Shown piece by piece: positions 1 through 11,100 of a stretch of DNA of 64,000 nt. How positions within the stretch are numbered: position 1 is the stretch's first letter; every line of letters begins with the position of its first letter. Made by a program: the position numbers and the translations under genes. Origin of the DNA: Atherinomorus stipes. Its lineage: Eukaryota > Chordata > Actinopteri > Atheriniformes > Atherinidae. The notes beneath the pieces are model-generated. The model saw only the letters and a program-made list of their open reading frames with translations, made no database searches and was not told the DNA's origin. The stretch lies in NCBI GenBank assembly GCA_023101725.1, contig JALJCO010000054.1, positions 186,001-250,000 of the forward strand, in the 5' to 3' direction.

Positions 1-110
1 GATACTCCAAACAGCCTGGTGTGCTTGGCTGCCACTGTTCTGGACCTCAGGATGGGGATCTGGACCATCTTCTTCATGTCCTCTTTAACCAGCACTGCTG
101 TCTTATTGTG
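1..110 (-). CDS. Partial internal exon of an unidentified minus-strand gene
   Basis: On the minus strand a strong splice acceptor (pyrimidine-rich tract ending CTCCCTGCAG) sits at 111-120, followed by 110 bases to the window edge. Only one of the three frames is open across them. It reads 36 residues beginning HNKTAVLVKEDMKKM and ending AAKHTRLFGV, basic and lysine/arginine-rich, with no stop, so this is an internal exon, not a last exon. I do not recognise the family. Earlier exons must lie at higher coordinates, and I could not identify a convincing one between 120 and 4100. The acceptor and the single open frame support a real exon; the gene identity is unknown. Confidence 0.55.
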
Positions 111-721
111 CTGCAGGGAGAACAGAGAGCAGAAATTAGCTGCCAACCATATGGGCACCAGGGCTAGCATCAGGTGCGTACGCAGTCATGGTGAGGGTGA
201 CTCTGTGAATTAAATGGACGCATGTCCTTTGCAGTCACACTGTTATGCTCTCAGAGTACAGTGTGTGCTGAGGGCTAAAGGGAAGGGAAGTGGGAGGGCT
301 AACAGCATGGGTTGCTACCACAAATTTGTGGTTGCTAGGCAACACCACGAGTTAAAGCACCTATCAGGGAAGCATACACCTGCACAAATAGAAATTAATG
401 CACATTTAAACAAACACAGATGTTCAGGAGAAGTGAGATATGTTTAGCTCTCATGAATATTAATCTGAGTGGATAACAGATTAGAGAGGTGTGCAGCAAG
501 AGCTACAATCATCACTTTCCCAAGTGTACCAGTAACAGTTAAAATAGGATCACACTTTCATAAAGTCTGCAGTTTTTTTTACATAATGTCGCTGTTGGGT
601 ACAAACCTCCTATCTCCATTTTACATTATTAAAAAACCCTCTACTACTTCATGTGAGCTTGATTTGGTGAAAATATTCAGAAAGTTAACACATAAATTAA
701 TACAATCAAATATATAACTTT

Positions 722-765
<44 letters not shown>

Positions 766-3700
766 TTAATGTTAAAAACTCAATCCAAAGTTTGATGATG
801 ATGTGTCCAGGTTTTACAAAACCACATGTTTTTTGTCACTTCCTGAAAAATAACCGTTTTGGACACAGGAGGTTTGCATCCAACAGCGGCGATAACTTTT
901 TATTGCTAACTTTTAAATAGAAAATGTATTATTTCAAAGCCTTACTTAGGTACATTCTGCAAGAAATGTTCTGTTTACCAAACTGAGCCTGTTTCCTAGA
1001 AGGCCTAAGTATAGGCCTCAGTGATTGTACAGGGTAGATTAGCACAATGCAATCATAATTTTCATCCTGTGAGCTCCTTATTCACACGGAGTATTTAACT
1101 GCAGTACAATGCACATCGGCCTCTGTTTATTCAGTGCTGTGACTGGTGAGATCCACAGACAGTGGCAGGTTTCAAACCCCACAGGAAGAGGAAAAGACTT
1201 CTTGCATTTCTGAGCAGATTGGGAATGAGCTTTAATGTTAGTCGCCATAGCTACACCATGTGACATATAACCAGTCCAGAGTTCACTTCAAACAAGTAAG
1301 CTGACACACAGTGAAATGACAGCCTCAGCTATAATCTGGCAATTATTTAGTCTGCAGTCATTTTCTGGGCTGAGATGGCAGAAGGAGAGGTTGAAGATGT
1401 ACCACTAGTTTTATCCTCTTTGTAACTGAGTGGGCACAGTCATGTGCTGCAGTCGGATCAGCTGATTAAAACCCACCTCACAGATGGTGCCAAGCTGGAT
1501 AAAGAGACAAAATCTTTAACAAAACAGATGCTCTCACACTGTTAATATAGCATGCATCCACACACAAATGAGCATGTGGGAAGCCTTTAGAGGCTGATAT
1601 GTGCAAGCGGTGCTCAGCTAGGACATCTGGCAGCTGCCTCATTATAATCAGCAGCACCTACCAGGTGAATCTGAAGTGGTTATTAATTAAGTACTCTTGG
1701 ATTTTTAGTCTGACTACATGGTGCTTTAAAAGCTCCTTGAAGTATACCAGTGTTTAATTACGCTAAACTGGCACAAAAGTACATCACTTTATGTAATAGA
1801 CTTTTCTATAGATGTGTGGAGATTTTAGTTAGAGATAAGGTACAGATAAGATATTTGGATAACTACAAACAAAAATATGATAGTGCCTCATAAAAGGGAG
1901 CATCTGAAATTCTGAAGTTTTGATTGTACATTTGAGGAGAAATTATCTCCATAACTGTTTCTACTCCTCAAGTCTGGCATGTCCTGCTGATGAAAAGGTT
2001 GATTCTTTTGTTTTAATTATACTAATATTGAATTTTCATCAAAGCATTTCTAAGTTGGCAAAAGGGTTACCGTTTAGTACTGTTTAGTTTTTATGTTTGC
2101 ATCATTTATGGTGTGCTGTGCAGTACAATACATGTATGTCACATAAACAATGATCCTGTCTTTGTATCAATGTTCACAGCATTATAACATTGTTAAAGTT
2201 ATGGCAGCACTGATTGAACTTTTCTGGGTAGCAAATTAAGTTCCCGTAGTATTACTGCTGCAAGTGTTAAAGAGTTAAGCTGGTCTGAGCCAGCTCTGAC
2301 TGCGATAGAGCAAAATGAACAGATGCTCTCTAAATCCGTCTTTACTATCATGAACCACGCACACACATATTTACTTCACACAAATTGTCTGCATACACAC
2401 ACAACATGCAAAAACAAAGGACAAAATAAGATCAAATACTTAACAGCTGAAAAATAAGAATAACAAAAGGAACCAGATTTGAGATTTTACTACATGAAAA
2501 ACTCCTAAAAACTTAAATTCCTGAGTTAGTGCAGTGGTGAAAATAAGAAAACAAGAATATCAGTCTGCAGACAATCCTGCTGCATCCATTGAAACACACC
2601 CTACTGTTTCTGTTTTTATTTTTGTACAATAGTAACTATAATGTTATAACTTATAAAATATGATAAGAAAAAAGAGAAATCACACACTCATTCCAAACTC
2701 TCAAACATGGAGGGGTGCCTGTGGAGTTTAAACCGTTTCTAAAAAAAGCTTTTTCCACATTTCAAATTACAATGTCAACTAAAGCAGCCAAGAACAAAGA
2801 ATAACTCTTACTCCAAGCACCTCGTTTCCTTCTTTGTTTACCAAGACAGTCTGCTGTGATTCACCCACTGACAGTGATTCTCTCACCCCCTCCCCCATGT
2901 TGAAAATGTTTCACACTACAACTTCTTAGTGTAAAGAAACTTGGGCTTATGATAGTTTTCTCCTCTTTGGAACTGTCTGAAATATTTTCTTGATTGTCTT
3001 GTGAGGGAACATTTATTAAAGTTCTCCCACAGGGAAAGAAGTAGAAGATGGCAAAAGTTTTTGAAAAAAACTTGCTGGTGAATGGGGCAGCAAGCCCCAG
3101 CATGTGCCTTCCTCTCTCTACCCTCCACCCCCTTCAGTCCCTTGTTTCATCCCCCCTCCAGTCTGTGGGTGGCCACTGAAGCAACTGGTAGCTGAAGCTC
3201 CACACACACTAAGCAACAGCTGCAAGGATTCTGCTTGAGACAAGAAGTTTAAAGATACATAAATCCACTTTTTTTTATTCTGTTTTCGTTTGAGTTTCGT
3301 TCAAGTGACTTCTTTGTGTTTGGATCATTGACTGGAAAAACATGCAGGAAGGAAAACATGAAGTTGTGTCTTTCACTTGTGCTGTTATATTTTCTTCAAA
3401 TGAGTGAGCTATTAGTGTGAGTGATGAGGAAGTTTCTGTGTTGCTGTGAATGTGTTTAATTTGGCCAGTCATGCAGCAGGAAAGTTTGCTTTCCTGCATA
3501 AATAGTAGATTAGTCCCTCCTTGACATTTCAAAAAGCCATTTTGGTGTGTGAGATCATCCAATAAACCCCATCAGAAAAGAGTGTGTAGCCTAACACTGA
3601 GCAGCACAGCTTCACTACACATTCTTCAACACTTAATCACAGGTTGGATGAGAAGTCTTAAAGTCAACGCAGCTTTTACTTACACAGATGGTCATAGCTC

Positions 3701-3940
3701 CTGCCCCCATTTTTCCACAGAAGAAACGCCTGCAGAGGCGATGAAGATGGAAGGGAAAAACTGCTGCTATCCTCCCTTTTCCTCCTCTTCTCACTCTGTT
3801 TCAGGACACACTCTTGAACTGTGTCCAGAGGGGGGATTTCTTTGATTTTAAAATGTGCCATTTGAGTTCTACAAAAACATAATGAAGATAATCCAGACCG
3901 GGAAAAAGAGCCCTAAAAGTGTTGTCACTGCCGGCAGAGT
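111..3940. other. Gene-free stretch, probably intron or 5' flank of the left-edge gene
   Basis: AT-rich DNA with no exon I can support on either strand. It contains a 36-base A run at 728-763 bounded on both sides by the same 14-bp word (see findings). Open frames here are short and have no recognisable motif or matching splice sites. Confidence 0.5.
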
Positions 3941-3949
3941 CAGTCCTGT

Positions 3950-4120
3950 CCTGCCCATGAGCCCAGATTAGTACTTGCCTCTTCCTCCCTCCTCTTCATT
4001 CCTCTCTTTTCTCCTGGGCTGAAACCTGAGCCGGGAGCTCCTATTGGCGCTGTGAACTGGTCATGTGACCAAGGAACTAAAACCCCAAACTTGAATGTGT
4101 CCTGCAGGATTCATGTGCAA
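3950..4120 (-). promoter_or_regulatory. Promoter-like segment with CCAAT box and M-box/E-box
   Basis: A locally GC-richer stretch contains GCCAAT (minus strand, inside CAGCGCCAATAGGAGC) and, about 20 bases away, GGTCATGTGACC. The latter holds TCATGTG, the M-box form of the E-box bound by MITF/TFE-family factors. The ovochymase-like gene ends about 0.7 kb to the right and transcribes away from here. A promoter would therefore most simply serve the minus-strand gene whose exon is at 1-110. No TATA box is seen. Motif-only evidence; the assignment is inference. Confidence 0.25.
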
Positions 4121-4773
4121 CCCAGTGAGGGGTGGGAAGATGGATAAAACTTAGCAGCACTGAGGACTGAAAGTCTGTCTGAAGAGAAATGAATGTTTTA
4201 CAACATTGTTATATTTTTCATCTATTATTTTGCATTAAGCAGAATTTGCACAGCATAAAACACTTCCATATGTAATTCATGTCAATGTAAATGAACATTT
4301 TGATGGTTCAAAGGAAATGTGTTAGATTGTTGCTTTTAAGCTTTTTGAAAAAAGCTGGGTTTTTTTTTGTAGACAAATTAATAAAATAGCTGCTAAACTC
4401 TGATAAACATAACTATTAACTGCAGTCCAGCTTTCTTTATAGGGAAAACCTACATTTTATATATTCCATGCTAATCAAACACATTATTCATAGTAAATAC
4501 ATCAGTGTTGCAAAATAAACAGATTTTTAAGTTTGAGTTTATGTTTTTAAATCAAACTGCAATAATTTCAAATGTGTGCAATAGTAAATTTAGTTAATTT
4601 TGTTTAATTTCTCTAATGGAAAAGTTAGGAAAAAGGCCAGATGGCTTTGTAGTGTCAGTGTGATCGGAGAGTTTCAGTTGGAAATGAAGTCACCAAATAT
4701 TCAGTGACAAAATAAAAAGTCAACTGTATCAGCCCAAAATACAACAAAATAAACAAATGTCTGTTTAAAAATC

Positions 4774-4779
4774 TTTAAT
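4774..4779 (-). other. Polyadenylation signal ATTAAA of the ovochymase-like gene
   Basis: ATTAAA on the minus strand begins 14 bases after the TAA stop codon (4793-4795). This would give a very short 3' untranslated region. A second, later signal is possible in the AT-rich DNA below it. Confidence 0.35.
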
Positions 4780-4792
4780 CATGATGTCAACT

Positions 4793-6620
4793 TTAGATGG
4801 TTTTGCTACTTTCGTAGATAAACTTCTTGATGTTGTCTTCGATCCAGTCACTGAAAGCAGAGACTCGAGTGAACACTGAGGGCTTCTTGTCTCTGATGCA
4901 GCCCTGCGGTCCAAAGCTGACAACACCGTGCACCTCCCAGTTTGTGTTTGTTCCTGTAGCTGTGCAGGCAAAAGGACCTCCTGAGTCACCCTGAGAGAGA
5001 AAAGGACCAGCAAATCAGCAAAAATGACTTTTAATGCATGGAGTAACATTCCATGGGAAAATGTCAGTGTTGTGTTCTACGAAGCTGTTTGGTGCTTTTT
5101 ACAGCACGAGATTTCTAATCATTCCATTTCTCTGTTCGCATGGTTGCCCATTATGGGAAACAAATAATGTTCCTATGCACTTTTGTCCAATTATGCTTGT
5201 AAACTGTGCAGCAGTCATCTCCAACCAAGGCTGAATGATCGCAAACAAAACTGTTAGCAGGGTGTTACACAAAAAGGCAGCACAATCAAGAGAGGCCACC
5301 ACTGTTATATAATGTTTAGAAGCTGATGAGAGGAAAATACTTGGTTGCTGAAATTTCTCTCAAGCTATTTTCAGAGTATGAGTTTTTGTACTGCATCTTC
5401 TGACCTGGCAGGCTGACTTAAGCTCATCCGGGGACTCATAGCCAGCACAGATCATGGAGGGCCTGAGGGTATCCCACCAGTATGCAGGCTTACTGCAGGT
5501 CTGGAAGTCGATTATAGGAAGGGCTGCCTGGTTCAGTTTTTCAGCCACTTTGGGGATCAAATTGCCTGTGATAGAAATGAAACAGTGGTCTTTATGATAT
5601 AAGCTTGTTTTTATTCATATTTTCCTATTGAGTTTAGTCAAACTTTTCAGTAAAAATGGAAACTTGAAATGATCTTCATATCAGGCTGAAATGACCTCTA
5701 GTTCTATGAGGAGCATAACAGCTATGATTACAAATGTGTGGCTGCTTCTACCTTTCTCGTCTCCCCAGCCAGTGACGAAGCACTTTGTTCCCGCAGGCAT
5801 CACAGCGCCAGGTTTGGGCAGACATATGGGGCTGATCTCCCTCGTCATATTGACAGACTTGGTCAAATGCACCAGAGCGATGTCATTGGTGATGTCACTC
5901 TTATCCTGCTCGTAAACAAACCCCTCATGGCGGATGATCCTATCCACCTTGTAGCATTCCTGTGCTGAGGGAACATCCATGGAGGAGTTCATGTGGTGTT
6001 TTCCCAGACACATGCGCCAGAAGGAGGGTTTATTTAGCGGACTGAAGAGAAAATATAAGATAAATGTGAGGAGAAATGATTTAAAATGGTGTTAAATCTT
6101 CTTTTTTTCCTTTTTTTGTTGTTAATCTTTTTATAATTGTGTCTGTCTGATGCTTGAAACCTGAGAGCATAAAGACTGAACGTTAGTCATACAGACATGA
6201 CAGGGGAAATTAAAGACAGCTAAAACAATAAAGAGGTTTCAGATTATATCTCAGTGTTAATCTGTGAATGTGTGAAAGTTTAAACGTTAAATAAGTTTAA
6301 ACTAAATGTAAAGCAGGCAGTTGTAATTCTTACAACATGAAACAGTGAGCAGCAGTCAGGATCCATTCCTCATGAATCAAAGAACCACCACAACCGTGTA
6401 TGTAGGGTATAGAAAGAATTGAAGCCTGCAGAAGAGAGACAATTTTTTTCAACATTTTTGTTAATCAATAATAAACAGGCACACAGAGAGGCAGGAGTTA
6501 AATGTACCTGCATGGAGACTTGCCAGGGCCAGGAGTGTGGGATGGCCTCCTCCCCGTTAACCACCCTTGCAATTGTTGTATTTGGTGTTACTGCTGGTTT
6601 TCCACAGTCTTTTGGCCAGT
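4793..6620 (-). other. Serine protease domain 2 of the polyserase (five exons, C-terminus)
   Basis: Exons 6620-6508, 6425-6334, 6041-5752, 5565-5405 and 4990-4793. The propeptide is [11 protein letters not shown]; activation is at AR|VVNG (Val1122). The triad is His1167 (LTAAHC), Asp1224 (NDIALV) and Ser1324 (GDSGGPF). The pocket has Ser at 189 (ELKSACQGDS), Phe at 215 (VSFG) and Ser at 226 (KKPSVF), as in domain 1. The C-terminal helix [16 protein letters not shown] closely resembles pancreatic elastases. Exon phases match domain 1 one for one. The protein ends about 17 residues past this helix start with no further CUB or anchor. Confidence 0.8.
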
Positions 6621-8072
6621 CTGATAGGAAAAAAAGTGCATTCAATCAAAATAAACACAAATTACATGGTAGAGTTTCATACACTAGTCTGATGGACACT
6701 GAGACAGCTTCACACATCACATCAGAGTTGCTACGGTATGTGGTGATCTCGATCTGCGCTTACTGATAGTGATTTTGTCCCATGGGTTTGGAGGAGGAGG
6801 AGGTACAGTTGGGATAACACTGGTATCTGTAGTCCAATAACCACGGAAACCTTTCTGATGATTGGCTCCATTACTAAGGAAGCGGATGACAACTGTGTTG
6901 CTAGAGATGGTGAAGGCTGGTGGTGGGGCAAAGCCACAAAACTGACCTGCAGAGCAGACAGGAAAAGTTTTATTCTGCAATAAATTGTACAAATGAAAAT
7001 AAAAGAGCTTTTAGAACAGTGACTGACCCAGTGATGCCATGTTGTCTCCATTAAAGATTTCCACATAGTCCACACATTTTCCTAACATGTTAACAGCTTG
7101 CAGTTCAAAGTGAGTGAAGACTACATGGATATTTTTTGATGAAGGAACGTTGATACGCCATGTGCACACACTCTGGCCTTTGTAGTCATTAGGCCAGTTT
7201 GGAGAGGTGATTTCACCTTGTTCACGGCTAAAACTTCCTCCACAAGGAGCTGCAATAGAATAGGAGATGGAAGCAAACAGAAGAGGAAGGAAGATAAAAA
7301 GCAGACAGGGATGTGGATTTTATCTGAAGAGTATTCATTTAGTTGTTCTTTTGTTTGTTGCATTCCTGCTTTACCTTCTGTAGGATCCACTGCTTTCCAG
7401 GTGGCAGCGAAGCCTGTGTCAACCACTTTGTCATTGGAAGAGAAGATGATTTCAAGTGTGCTTCCATCACTCACCATATCTTCAGGGGGGACATGACTGC
7501 AGAAGGAGCCTGAGGTAAATATAAAGAAGACAGTTTCAATATCTATAAGTGTGATACAGTAACTACACACTGTGTGTTGTCTTCAAGTCATGTTTGAGAT
7601 AAAATAAAATAAAACCAAACACTTCACCTAATAGCTCCAAGTACATACATTTGCCTCCAGTGAGGTGCAGGCAAATACATTTATAAAGAAATGTGAGAAC
7701 TACAACTCACACATTTACACAGTTGAACAACTTTATAGGCAACTGCTTTATATCAGTCTTTGATGTGTAGATCACTGATCACTCAGACTATCTAGAGCAT
7801 GCAATGTAAATTAGTTTAAGTTGTTACAAGATGCCACAAATACCAAGGTCATAGTAATATTAGTAATGGATTGTAAGAGATGTAAGATTAAGATGTAAGA
7901 CATGAGTACATGACTATATAATGCAAGTAAGATTAGCATACTCCACATAGCTTGATTTAATTATTGCTCACCCAGACTATGATCTTATGCATGTTAAGGC
8001 AATTAGCCTTAATCAACCAAACTTATGAAGGAGTGGATTGGATTACAAGGGGTTGTACGTGATTGCATTAAA

Positions 8073-8106
<34 letters not shown>

Positions 8107-8127
8107 GTATATGTATATACAGTATTT

Positions 8128-8168
<41 letters not shown>

Positions 8169-11100
8169 GGGGAAAATATTGAACACGTCAACATTTTTCT
8201 CAGAAAATATATTTTTAGTAGAGGTATTGACACGAAAATTTCACCAGATGTCGGCAACAACCCAAGAAATCCTAACATTTATGTCCATTAATTAAGTTAT
8301 GTGTAATATAGTGAAATGATAAAGGGAATAAGTATTGAACACATGAGGAAATGGATTGACAAAAAGATGTGGAAAGCCAAGAAAACAACTGGAGTCTGTC
8401 AGTATTTAGAAAGTAATCCTGTCCCATCAGCTGGTTTAGTCCTGATTGATGCCTTTAAAAAGGTTTCTCATCACCAAGGTGTCAGACAAGAAGCATTCCA
8501 TGATGGGTAAAAGCAAAGAGCTGTCTAAAGACCTACGTAACCTTATTATTGCAAAACTTATTTAAGGCATTGATTCCAGGTGCATTTCTAAACTTCTGAA
8601 AGTTCCACTGAGCACCATTGGAGCCATCATCCGGAAGTGGAAAGAACATGGCAATGTCATAAACCGGTCATGGCCAGGTGCTCCTCACAAGATTTCAGAC
8701 AGAGGAGTCAGAACAATAATCAGAAAGGTTCTCCAACAGCCCAGGACCACTCGTGGAGAGTTTCAGAAAGACCTGGAATCAGCAGGTATAGTTGTTTCAG
8801 AGAAAACAAGAAGTAATGCACTCAATCGCCATGGCCTTCATGCATGCACACCACGCAAGACTCCATTTCTGAAGAAAAAGCATGTTGATGCTTTTTTGAA
8901 GTTTACAACACAACATCTGGACAAACCCATGACATTCTGGAAAACAGTCTGGTCAGATGAGACCAAAACTGAACTCTTATGATGTCAGACACAACATGTT
9001 TGGAAGAGAAATGGCACTGCACTTGACCCCAAAAACACCTTTAACACATTAAACACACATTAAATAAATTTCAGCGAGCGTATTCAATACTTATTTTCTG
9101 TGTCATTTCACTACTGTATATTACACATGATTTATGGACATAAATGTTAGGATTTCTTTGTATGTGTGTATTACTTGGGTTGTTGCCGACATCATGTAAA
9201 ATTTTCATGTCAATAGCTCTACTAGAAACATATTTTCTGAAAAAAATGTCAACGTGTTCAATACCCTAGGCTATTTAGCTTTTTGTATAAGCACTTGTTG
9301 CATGGACCTGTCCTGATGTGCCAACTTTTGAGCTTCATCCTTAAGAAAGATTTTAGGAAACGGCAAACTTTCACAGCTGCAATAATTTGCCTCTGTAATA
9401 TGATGTGTTTTGCACAGGGTAACAGATTATACCAGATATTTACATACCAAGATTTCCTACTCTGTCAATGATGCTGACTTTGTCATTTAGACACATCTGA
9501 CTCTCCTCCAGAGAGAAGCTGTTGAAATGGAGGTGGACCAATTTGCCTGCAGGCACTTGGATGTTCCACTGGCAGTGAGCTTTGTTGCTGTAGCTGCCAG
9601 GGTGACCCATGGAGGATATGGTACCACCTGCACCAGTCAGATCCTTTGGCCCTCCACAGCCAGATGCTACACAGAGAGGACAGAAGGTGAAAACCAGCGA
9701 TACGCTGAATTAGTCTCATATTGACTTTGTGAGCAATGTGGGTCAGTGTAAGTGGTCGGATTCATACTGTGCTCATTGTAGATGTCTCTACGGATGACAT
9801 TTGAAATCCAGGGTAGGTAGGCAGAGAAGCGGGTGAATACAGATGGCTTCTTATTCATGATGCATCCAATAGGGCCAAAGCTGGTTATACCATGAACCTC
9901 CCAAGGACCACCAGGGGCATCCTGGCACACTAGAGGACCACCTGAATCTCCCTGTCAAAGTCAGAGATGAATTTAAGAAAATACAGTTCCATTGTTTGCA
10001 AGAGCTTTTTGTGAAGTTTTCCTTTTACCTGACAGACAGACTTAAGCTCATCAGGCAGTGTGTAACCACAGCAGATCATAGAGGTCTTGACCTGGAACCA
10101 CCAGTAATCCATCCTTTTACAGGTGTCATATGGCACAACAGGCAGGGCAACCTGGTTAAGTGTCTCTGATGCTTTTGCATTTAGTGAATCACCTGATAAT
10201 AAACAGAAAACCAGGAGGCATTTACACTTGAACTCCAGCAGATGGCATGCAAACTATGAAGCTGTTCTGTGTTGCTGTTTTGCAGGGTTAGAGAATTTGT
10301 CTTTGACTAACACAACACTCTAAGCCAGGACCAGCATAACTGCATCAGCAAAAGCATGCAAATCTTTAAAAGGAAAAAAAAAAAAAAAAGAAAATGACTG
10401 TGAAGCAGAAACAGCACCTGTCTCATCTCCCCAGCCGGTGGCGTAGCACTTCTTTCCACCAGGTAGGATTTCCTCCTCAGAGGGAAGGCAAGCATATGAT
10501 ATCTCATCACTGGGTATCACCTCTTCCTCCAGCCTGACTAGAGCAATGTCAAACTCCACTGTGGGCACTGTGGGATACTTAAAGCCTTCATGGCGATAGA
10601 TGCCAGATATGCTGATGCATTGTTCACTAGGCTCGGTGTAGGTCAGGTTGTGTTTGCCAAGGCACATGCGCCAGCGCTGCAGCTCATCCGCGTATCTGTG
10701 TAGAAAATTAATCAGTGATTATAGAGTATATGCACCAGCAGTATATATCTATCACTGTCAGTATAAACTAACAGGATATTGGAGATGCATTTGGCTGCCT
10801 TGCAAGAATTTCTGTTTAACAAAAACACACCTCACACACATATAGGTCACAGTGCACCAGAAACTTCCTCTCAACGACACTGTATACCATTAGCCAAGGT
10901 GCTGAGGCGTGTCTAACAAGTATTAACTCTTACACTGTAGTAAATTTGGGCTAAAAGCTCAGACACAGATAGCTGCCTTCTGAAATGACACAAATGGGCT
11001 TCTGGAAAAGAGGTGAACCTGGATTACTTCTGTCCTGCTTAGCTGCCTCTGCAGCATCTTTGCATGTTTTTATTTACCTTATAAAGCAGTGAGCTGCTGT

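Larger units (their letters stand above)
6764..9666 (-). other. CUB-E and CUB-F between the two protease domains
   Basis: CUB-E is encoded by exons 9666-9448 ([20 protein letters not shown]) and 7509-7375 (FCSHVPP). CUB-F is encoded by 7249-7028 (PCGGSFS, VCTW, KCVDYVE) and 6946-6764 (FCGFAPP). All four cysteines are present in both. CUB-F ends in a proline-rich linker ([10 protein letters not shown]) that matches the linker after CUB-D (PVQPNPWDN). The CUB-E intron between 9448 and 7509 carries a Tc1 element and long CT and TA microsatellites. Confidence 0.75.

Noticed and set aside
8025..8295. Two plus-strand frames over CT/TA repeats
   Set aside because: They consist of Ser-Leu and Ile-Tyr repeats from the microsatellites and run into the transposon end.
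9670..9767. Read-through extension of protease 1 past its last exon
   Set aside because: The frame reaches a stop right at the next splice acceptor, while a GTATGA donor at 9767 joins CUB-E in frame.
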